DNA from: Algoriphagus sp.
GTDB taxonomy: Bacteria > Bacteroidota > Bacteroidia > Cytophagales > Cyclobacteriaceae
DNA length: 64,000 nt
Reading direction: 5' to 3'
NCBI GenBank assembly: GCA_029945945.1
Contig: JAQSDM010000013.1
Span: 103,213 to 167,212, forward strand
This document shows, one piece after another, positions 59,795 through 64,000 of the stretch; position 1 is the stretch's first letter; the number at the start of each line of letters is the position of its first letter. The notes below the pieces were generated by a model that was not told where the DNA came from, did not search any database, and saw only the letters and a list, made by a program, of their open reading frames with translations. The translations under genes were made by a program, and so were the position numbers.

Positions 59795-60868
59795 ATGGTT
59801 TCCTTAAGTCCAAACAAACGAGTTTCTGTCATCGCCCATATTCTGGGTTGGTCTATGCTCAGTACGGTTTTACTACTCCTTTCCCCCCTTTCCTGGAGGA
59901 TAGATATACCGGATGAATTCTGGTGGAGACAAATCTTCCTGGGTATCCTACTGATGGGAGTATTCTATACGAATATGTTTTTGTTGGTTCCCAAATTCCT
60001 GCTCAAAGACAAAGCCTATACCTACTTTCTCATCATATTAACAGGAGCAGTAGTCTATATTATATTAATAATCAACTTCGAAAACCTCATAAACCTACCG
60101 GAACTCATTCATAAGGCTTTCAATCCTGACAAGCCTTATGTTCCTTCAGGAAGAAGATTGTCATCTGACATTACCCATTTGATGTTTTATTTGCTTACGA
60201 TCGGAATCAGTACTTCAGTGGCCTCTGTTCAGAAATGGCAAAAGGATGAAACCCTCCGAAGAGAACTTGACCGACAGCGAATCAATACGGAACTCTCTTT
60301 TTTGAAAGCCCAAATCAACCCTCATTTCTTCTTCAATACCTTGAATAACATTTATTCACTGACAAATATTGATGTGAAAAAGGCGCAGGAAGCTCTTTTG
60401 AAACTATCCAGAATGATGCGATATGTGCTTTACGAAAATCAAAAAGACCAAACTCTGCTGAGCAAAGAAGTGAACTTCATCAAGGATTACATCGAACTGA
60501 TGAAAATGCGTCTTTCAGAAAAAGTAAAACTCGATATCCAGATTGATGATCTCAAAGAAGATCTGGTCATCGCTCCGATGTTGCTTTTGCCTTTCCTTGA
60601 AAATTCATTTAAACACGGAATCAGCTCTCAGCACGAAAGCATCATCAAGATCAAACTGGAAGTGATGGGTGATACCCTGTTTTTCGAGACCAAAAACCAT
60701 GTCTTCCCGATCAATCCGGACAGCCCCGAAGCCAAAGAAAATGGGATCGGACTGGTCAATACACAGCGAAGACTGACCTTGATCTATCCGGATAAACACC
60801 GACTAAAATTTGGTAAAGACGAAACCAATCAGGAGTATTGGGTAAATCTTACCATCAACCTGGCATGA
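59795..60868 (+). CDS. LytS-type sensor histidine kinase
   Basis: A 357-residue membrane kinase. The ATG at 59795 (MVSLSPNKRVSVIAHI) is chosen because the GTG at 59705 lies upstream of the probable promoter. Four membrane segments are at about 11-32, 47-68, 77-97 and 128-146. The His_kinase domain shows the phosphoacceptor His177 in LKAQINPHFFFNTLNNIYSL (two pieces), and ATP-binding motifs LLLPFLENSFKHG and GIGLVNTQRRL. No separate sensory domain exists, so the membrane part is the input. It overlaps the response regulator by 4 bp. Confidence 0.94.
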   Translation: MVSLSPNKRVSVIAHILGWSMLSTVLLLLSPLSWRIDIPDEFWWRQIFLGILLMGVFYTNMFLLVPKFLLKDKAYTYFLIILTGAVVYIILIINFENLINLPELIHKAFNPDKPYVPSGRRLSSDITHLMFYLLTIGISTSVASVQKWQKDETLRRELDRQRINTELSFLKAQINPHFFFNTLNNIYSLTNIDVKKAQEALLKLSRMMRYVLYENQKDQTLLSKEVNFIKDYIELMKMRLSEKVKLDIQIDDLKEDLVIAPMLLLPFLENSFKHGISSQHESIIKIKLEVMGDTLFFETKNHVFPINPDSPEAKENGIGLVNTQRRLTLIYPDKHRLKFGKDETNQEYWVNLTINLA

Positions 60869-61620
60869 TACTCAACTGTGTAGCGATCGATGACGAACCT
60901 CTTGCGCTGGAGCTCGTCAGCAAGTTTATAAGCCAAACCTCCTTTCTGAAGCTGGTCGGGCGATTTTCCAATGCAATCGAGGCACTGAGTTTTATCAATC
61001 AGAATGAAGTTCAACTGGTATTCCTGGACATTCAGATGCCGGATCTATCCGGGATGGAACTGGCAAGAGTGCTCGATGGCAAGAAAAATGCTGAGAACAC
61101 CCGAATTATTTTTGCAACTGCATACCATCAATTCGCCATCGAAGGATACAAGGTCGAAGCGCTGGATTACCTGCTAAAACCTTACAGCTACGAGGAGTTC
61201 CTGAATGCTGCTACCAAAGCGTATCAGTATTTTGAGCGGATCTCATCTGCTCCAGCTTCTGCTACACCTGTAACCAATGGGTCTGAAGCGCCGGCCCAAG
61301 ATTATATTTTTCTGAAAGTTGAATACAACCTTGTCAAAGTGATGCTGAAAGATATCGCTTTCGTAGAAGCTTACAAGGATTATGTGAAAGTGCATTTGCT
61401 ATCAAAGCCACATCCGCTTTTATCGCTGACCAGTTTGAAAAACATGGAAGAAATGCTTCCGAAAAATCAATTTATGCGGGTTCACAGATCGTTTATCATC
61501 GCTCTGAACCACATTGATTCCATTTCAAAAAACGTCATCCAAATTGGCAACCATAGTATAGCTGTTGGAGAAAACTACAAGGATGTTTTCCAAGATTTTT
61601 TGGGGAAATGGGTGAAATAG
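60865..61620 (+). CDS. LytTR-family response regulator
   Basis: A 251-residue regulator starting at the ATG at 60865 (MILNCVAIDDEP) that overlaps the kinase stop. The receiver domain (about 1-118) has the acidic pair DDEP, phosphoacceptor Asp55 in LVFLDIQMPDLSGME and the Lys in LLKPYSYEEF. A Pro/Ala/Thr-rich linker (about 127-145) joins it to a LytTR DNA-binding domain (about 148-248) with FLKVEYNLVKVMLKDIAFVE and FMRVHRSFIIALNHID. It forms a classic two-component pair; target genes are unknown, the receptor at 57025 being divergent and a candidate. Confidence 0.95.
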   Translation: MILNCVAIDDEPLALELVSKFISQTSFLKLVGRFSNAIEALSFINQNEVQLVFLDIQMPDLSGMELARVLDGKKNAENTRIIFATAYHQFAIEGYKVEALDYLLKPYSYEEFLNAATKAYQYFERISSAPASATPVTNGSEAPAQDYIFLKVEYNLVKVMLKDIAFVEAYKDYVKVHLLSKPHPLLSLTSLKNMEEMLPKNQFMRVHRSFIIALNHIDSISKNVIQIGNHSIAVGENYKDVFQDFLGKWVK

Positions 61621-61675
61621 ACACTGTATTAATGTTTTTCTGCCAGTAGGCGAATTTTCGTGAATTAGCGGGTTG

Positions 61676-61703
61676 GAAGACCGATGACCAAAGACCGAAG
61701 AAA
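61676..61703. repeat. Heptad repeat GAAGACC, four degenerate units
   Basis: Units read GAAGACC, GATGACC, AAAGACC and GAAGAAA in direct succession with a 7 bp period. There is no coding frame around it. Confidence 0.6.
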
Positions 61704-61899
61704 TTCAAAATCAAGCGTTTGTTTGAATTTTAAATTGCTTAAATAAACCAGCGGCAAGATGTCGGTTTCATAATCCTGACTGGGTTGTAGGTCTTAAAGG
61801 ACACCAATTTGAAAAATCTCTTTGATGACGTGAGTGTCTCCACTCAAACCTTTTTATCAAAAGACTCTCATTAAATTGTTCGCATGAAACTCAAAAAAC

Positions 61900-61934
61900 C
61901 AGCCATGGACTATGGTCTATAACCTATGGACTAA
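61900..61934. repeat. Heptad repeat GGACTAT, five degenerate units
   Basis: Units read CAGCCAT, GGACTAT, GGTCTAT, AACCTAT and GGACTAA, again 7 bp period, ending 12 bp before the guaD ATG. The motif differs from the repeat at 61676. Confidence 0.6.
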
Positions 61935-61946
61935 TAAATTTACCCC

Positions 61947-62423
61947 ATGACTGAAGACCAACAAAAATTCATGCGGATTGCCATCGCTCTTGCCAATACA
62001 GGCATGGAAGCAGGCAATGGAGGGCCTTTTGGCTGTGTGATCGTAAAAGAGGGAAAAGTAATCGGGCAAGGCTCGAATATGGTCCTAAATACCAATGATC
62101 CTACCGCACATGCTGAAGTAGTCGCCATCCGTGATTCCTGCAAGAATCTGAATAATTTCCAACTCGAAGGATGCGAAGTTTATACTTCCTGCGAACCTTG
62201 CCCCATGTGTCTGGGAGCAATTTTTTGGGCCAGACCTGCGAGAGTTTTTTATGCCTGCACCAAGGAAGATGCTGCAGATGCAGGATTTGATGATGATTTC
62301 ATCTACCAGGAAATCAAGTTGAAACCGGCTGAAAGAGCAATTCCGATGTTCCCGCTGCTCCGCGAAGAATCTTTGAAGGCATTCGAGATTTGGAAAGAAA
62401 AGGGAGATAAGACGTTGTATTGA
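61947..62423 (+). CDS. guaD: Guanine deaminase (CDA-fold, GuaD type)
   Basis: A 158-residue zinc deaminase of the cytidine/deoxycytidylate family. Zinc ligands and proton shuttle are His55/Glu57 in PTAHAEVVAI and Cys85/Cys88 in SCEPCPMCLGAI. The tail DAADAGFDDDFIYQEI (about 109-124) closely follows B. subtilis GuaD, which converts guanine to xanthine, and separates it from tRNA adenosine deaminase TadA. Length matches. It appears monocistronic. Confidence 0.88.
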   Translation: MTEDQQKFMRIAIALANTGMEAGNGGPFGCVIVKEGKVIGQGSNMVLNTNDPTAHAEVVAIRDSCKNLNNFQLEGCEVYTSCEPCPMCLGAIFWARPARVFYACTKEDAADAGFDDDFIYQEIKLKPAERAIPMFPLLREESLKAFEIWKEKGDKTLY

Positions 62424-62726
62424 TTGGTTCTTTCCAGAGATTTTTTTTAAATCAAGTGGACATTCAAATGCAATCTGAAGGTGAATTCTGTTCTAATTTT
62501 CGTTCCGTAGGAACGTCTGGTTGGTAATAAAAGAGATCGCGATTGTTTTGGTAGGTTCCATATGAACGTCTGGTTGGTAAAATAAAATCCGGACCAATTT
62601 ATCGTTCCGTAGGAACGTCTGGCTGGTAGAAAAAAACAGTCGAGATTGCTTTGGTTCGTTCCATGGGAACGATTGGTAAAAGATTAATTATTAGTAGATT
62701 AGGTTTGCATCAACCATTTTTTCACC
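62424..62726. other. Intergenic region with REP array upstream of the Y1 transposase
   Basis: These 303 bp contain four REP palindromes (62501-62678) and a promoter-like box TAGGTTTG at 62700-62707, 20 bp upstream of the transposase ATG. There is no ORF other than shadows. Confidence 0.7.
62501..62678 (+). repeat. Array of four REP-like palindromes (left flank of the Y1 transposase)
   Basis: Palindromes of the form CGTTCC-N3-GGAACG lie at 62501-62515, 62554-62568 (imperfect), 62603-62617 and 62657-62671. The first three are followed by TCTGG-T/C-TGGTA and the fourth by ATTGGTA. Copies 1 and 3 are 102 bp apart and copies 2 and 4 are 103 bp apart. Spacer words GATTGTTTTGGT and GATTGCTTTGGT also repeat, so the array is a duplicated two-REP unit resembling a BIME. 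Confidence 0.85.
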
Positions 62727-63188
62727 ATGCCCAACACCTACACTCAGATCCACATCCACCTCATTTTTGCCGTAAAATTTCGAAAAGCTTTGATTCATTC
62801 GGAATTAAAGGAACGCCTCCATCAATATTTGACTGGAATGATCCAGAATAATGATCACAAAATGCTCCAAATCAATAGCATGCCTGACCATATTCACATG
62901 CTTATTGGTTTGAGACCTGTCCAATCCTTGTCATCCCTGGTTCAAAATATTAAAAATGAAAGCTCCAAATGGATAAATACAAACCAGTTATGCGATTCCA
63001 GATTTCAATGGCAGAATGGCTTTGGTGCGTTTTCCTATTCAAAAAGCCAAATAAACAATGTCATAAAGTATATCCAAAATCAGGAACAGCATCATTTAAA
63101 AAAGACTTTCTTAGAAGAGTACGTTTCTTTTCTGGAAGCATTTGAGATCGATTGGGATGAAAAATACATTTTTAAGGAATTGATCTGA
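62727..63188 (+). mobile_element. REP-associated Y1 (IS200/IS605-like) tyrosine transposase
   Basis: A 153-residue HUH-superfamily single-strand DNA transposase. The HUH motif His55-x-His57 is in MPDHIHMLIGL. The catalytic Tyr is probably Tyr115 in INNVIKYIQNQEQHH, followed by the metal-helping Gln119. All catalytic residues are present, so the enzyme may be active. No TnpB/IscB partner is found. Because REP-like palindromes flank it on both sides in opposite orientation, it fits the RAYT class that is thought to spread REPs. A TAGGTTTG box at 62700 may drive it. Confidence 0.88.
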
Positions 63189-63191
63189 GAT

Positions 63192-63268
63192 GTTCACCAA
63201 GCGTTCCGATGGAACGCTTAAATCAAAAAAAATCTGCAAGATTACCAACCAATCGTTCCTACGGAACG
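63192..63268 (-). repeat. Right-flank REP-like palindromes of the Y1 transposase
   Basis: CGTTCCGATGGAACG at 63202-63216 (extended to AGCGTTCC...GGAACGCT) and CGTTCCTACGGAACG at 63254-63268. The second is preceded by TACCAACCAAT, the reverse complement of the TTGGTTGGTA-type tail on the left, so it is in inverted orientation. Confidence 0.8.
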
Positions 63269-63309
63269 AATAAAATATTTACCCTAAGCCAAGCAATTCC
63301 TGAAAACGC

Positions 63310-63340
63310 AAAAACCCGATCATCTCTGACCGGGTTTTTC
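63310..63340 (-). terminator. Terminator of ffh
   Basis: AAACCCG-TCA and TGA-CGGGTTT form the stem; the minus-strand transcript ends in TTTTT. It is 53 bp downstream of the ffh stop. Confidence 0.8.
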
Positions 63341-63392
63341 TATTTCTAATTAAGCGAAATCATAAATCTCAAATCCAAAATCATAAATCCCT

Positions 63393-64000
63393 TTACCTCT
63401 TTCCTAATCCGGGAAGCATCTTGCCCATGGCTTGTTTTGCCCCTCCCATCTTATTCATCTGCTTCATCATCTTGCGCATATCGTCGAATTGCTTCATCAG
63501 GTTATTCACTTCGGTGATATTTCTACCCGAACCCGATGCGATTCTTTTTCTGCGATTGCCATCCAAAATATCCGGATTCTGACGCTCTTTCGGAGTCATA
63601 CTTTTGATGATCGCTTCGATTGGTTTGAATGAATCATCGTCGATATCAAGACCCTTCATGGCTTTGCCCATTCCCGGAATCATTCCCATCAGATCCTTGA
63701 TATTACCCATCTTTTTCACCTGCTCGAGCTGCGAAAGGAAATCGTCAAAGTTGAAGTTATTTGTTCTTATTTTGGCATTGATTCGCTTGGCTTCGTCCTC
63801 GTCAAAAGACTGCTGAGCACGCTCCACTAGGGAAATCACGTCACCCATGCCAAGGATTCTCTGAGCCATACGATCCGGGTGGAATACATCCAGATTCTCC
63901 ATTTTCTCCCCTGTGGAGATAAACTTGATCGGTTTGTTGACTACATGACGAATCGAAATCGCTGCACCACCCCGGGTATCTCCATCCAGTTTGGTCAGGA
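63393..64000 (-). CDS. ffh: Signal recognition particle protein Ffh, 3' part (cut by window edge)
   Basis: The frame stays open through base 64000, so the 5' part lies outside the window; an apparent Met at 63902 is internal. The visible piece begins LTKLDGDTRGGAAISIRHV and FISTGEKMENLDVFHPDRMA, the end of the NG GTPase domain. It continues into the Met-rich M domain that binds SRP RNA and signal peptides (DLMGMIPGMGKAMKG, GSGRNITEVNNLMKQFDDM). The C-terminus ends AKQAMGKMLPGLGKR. Ffh targets nascent membrane proteins to the translocon together with FtsY. Confidence 0.95.
   Translation of the reverse strand, partial: LTKLDGDTRGGAAISIRHVVNKPIKFISTGEKMENLDVFHPDRMAQRILGMGDVISLVERAQQSFDEDEAKRINAKIRTNNFNFDDFLSQLEQVKKMGNIKDLMGMIPGMGKAMKGLDIDDDSFKPIEAIIKSMTPKERQNPDILDGNRRKRIASGSGRNITEVNNLMKQFDDMRKMMKQMNKMGGAKQAMGKMLPGLGKR

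Larger units (their letters stand above)
61621..61946. other. Intergenic region with two heptad-period short repeats
   Basis: These 326 bp hold no gene. Two tracts with 7 bp period are present (listed separately at 61676-61703 and 61900-61934). The rest shows no promoter box matching the consensus. Guanine deaminase starts at 61947. Confidence 0.5.

Noticed and set aside
62501..62678. CRISPR-like array of repeats
   Set aside because: Repeats are short palindromes with alternating variants, spacers share sequence (GATTG-TTTGGT), and no cas gene is near. It fits REP/BIME next to a Y1 transposase.
62651..62851. 66-residue ORF overlapping the transposase start
   Set aside because: It overlaps the REP array and the transposase in another frame, with no features of its own.

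Overview
The window looks like chromosomal DNA of a Bacteroidota member, most likely a Cytophagales/Cyclobacteriaceae organism (Algoriphagus-like; this is inference, no 16S is present). The support is a SusC/SusD pair, many Bacteroidota-only families (DUF5683, OMP_b-brl TonB receptors, VCBS/ASPIC-UnbV lipoproteins, LytS/LytR), starts without Shine-Dalgarno sequences, and promoters of the TTTGG / 19 bp / TAnnTTTG type. Most of the window is housekeeping; accessory material sits at about 7.1-8.4 kb, 26.6-29.5 kb, 34-49 kb and 61.6-63.3 kb.

Layout. 0-8.4 kb: an S41 and an S8 lipoprotein protease, a minus-strand group of TPR protein, CCA-adding enzyme and a diverged Sua5-like protein, an ECF sigma factor with a membrane partner, then an OrfA-like HTH protein and an AT-rich orphan. 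8.7-16.6 kb: pyrG-yidC, then the tight parA-parB-DUF5683-dapB-lepB operon. 16.6-22.8 kb: ung/apaG, two methyltransferases, a coiled-coil membrane protein, rpsF-rpsR-rplI, tRNA-Gln and an EcsC-family protein. 22.8-29.5 kb: a dienelactone-hydrolase-like protein, a large M14 carboxypeptidase and a 938-residue orphan. 29.9-34 kb: prs-rplY-pth, a SAM riboswitch controlling a homoserine sulfhydrylase, and a CBS protein.

34-47 kb is the main nutrient-scavenging region. A translationally coupled glycosylasparaginase - CutC - haem/VCBS lipoprotein operon lies beside a creatininase-family enzyme and a susC-susD-VCBS/ASPIC group. Together these suggest outer-membrane uptake plus cleavage of an Asn- or amide-linked glycoconjugate; the substrate is inferred, not shown. 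47-64 kb returns to housekeeping: an OmpA/TPR protein, a GT2 glycosyltransferase with YbaB, hisS, a 47-residue basic protein, a phosphoesterase, a rhodanese, an aldehyde dehydrogenase, pdhB, a TonB/OMP receptor, LytS/LytR, guanine deaminase and the 3' part of ffh (cut by the window edge).

The most unusual DNA is a REP-associated Y1 transposase between arrays of CGTTCC-N3-GGAACG palindromes (62501-63268). Next come a 0.5 kb intergenic region holding four related terminator-like hairpins (56.5-57.0 kb), two heptad-period short repeats (61.68 and 61.90 kb), a Sua5-fold remnant next to the CCA enzyme, and the glycosylasparaginase-CutC operon. No CRISPR array, prophage or recognised defence system was seen.
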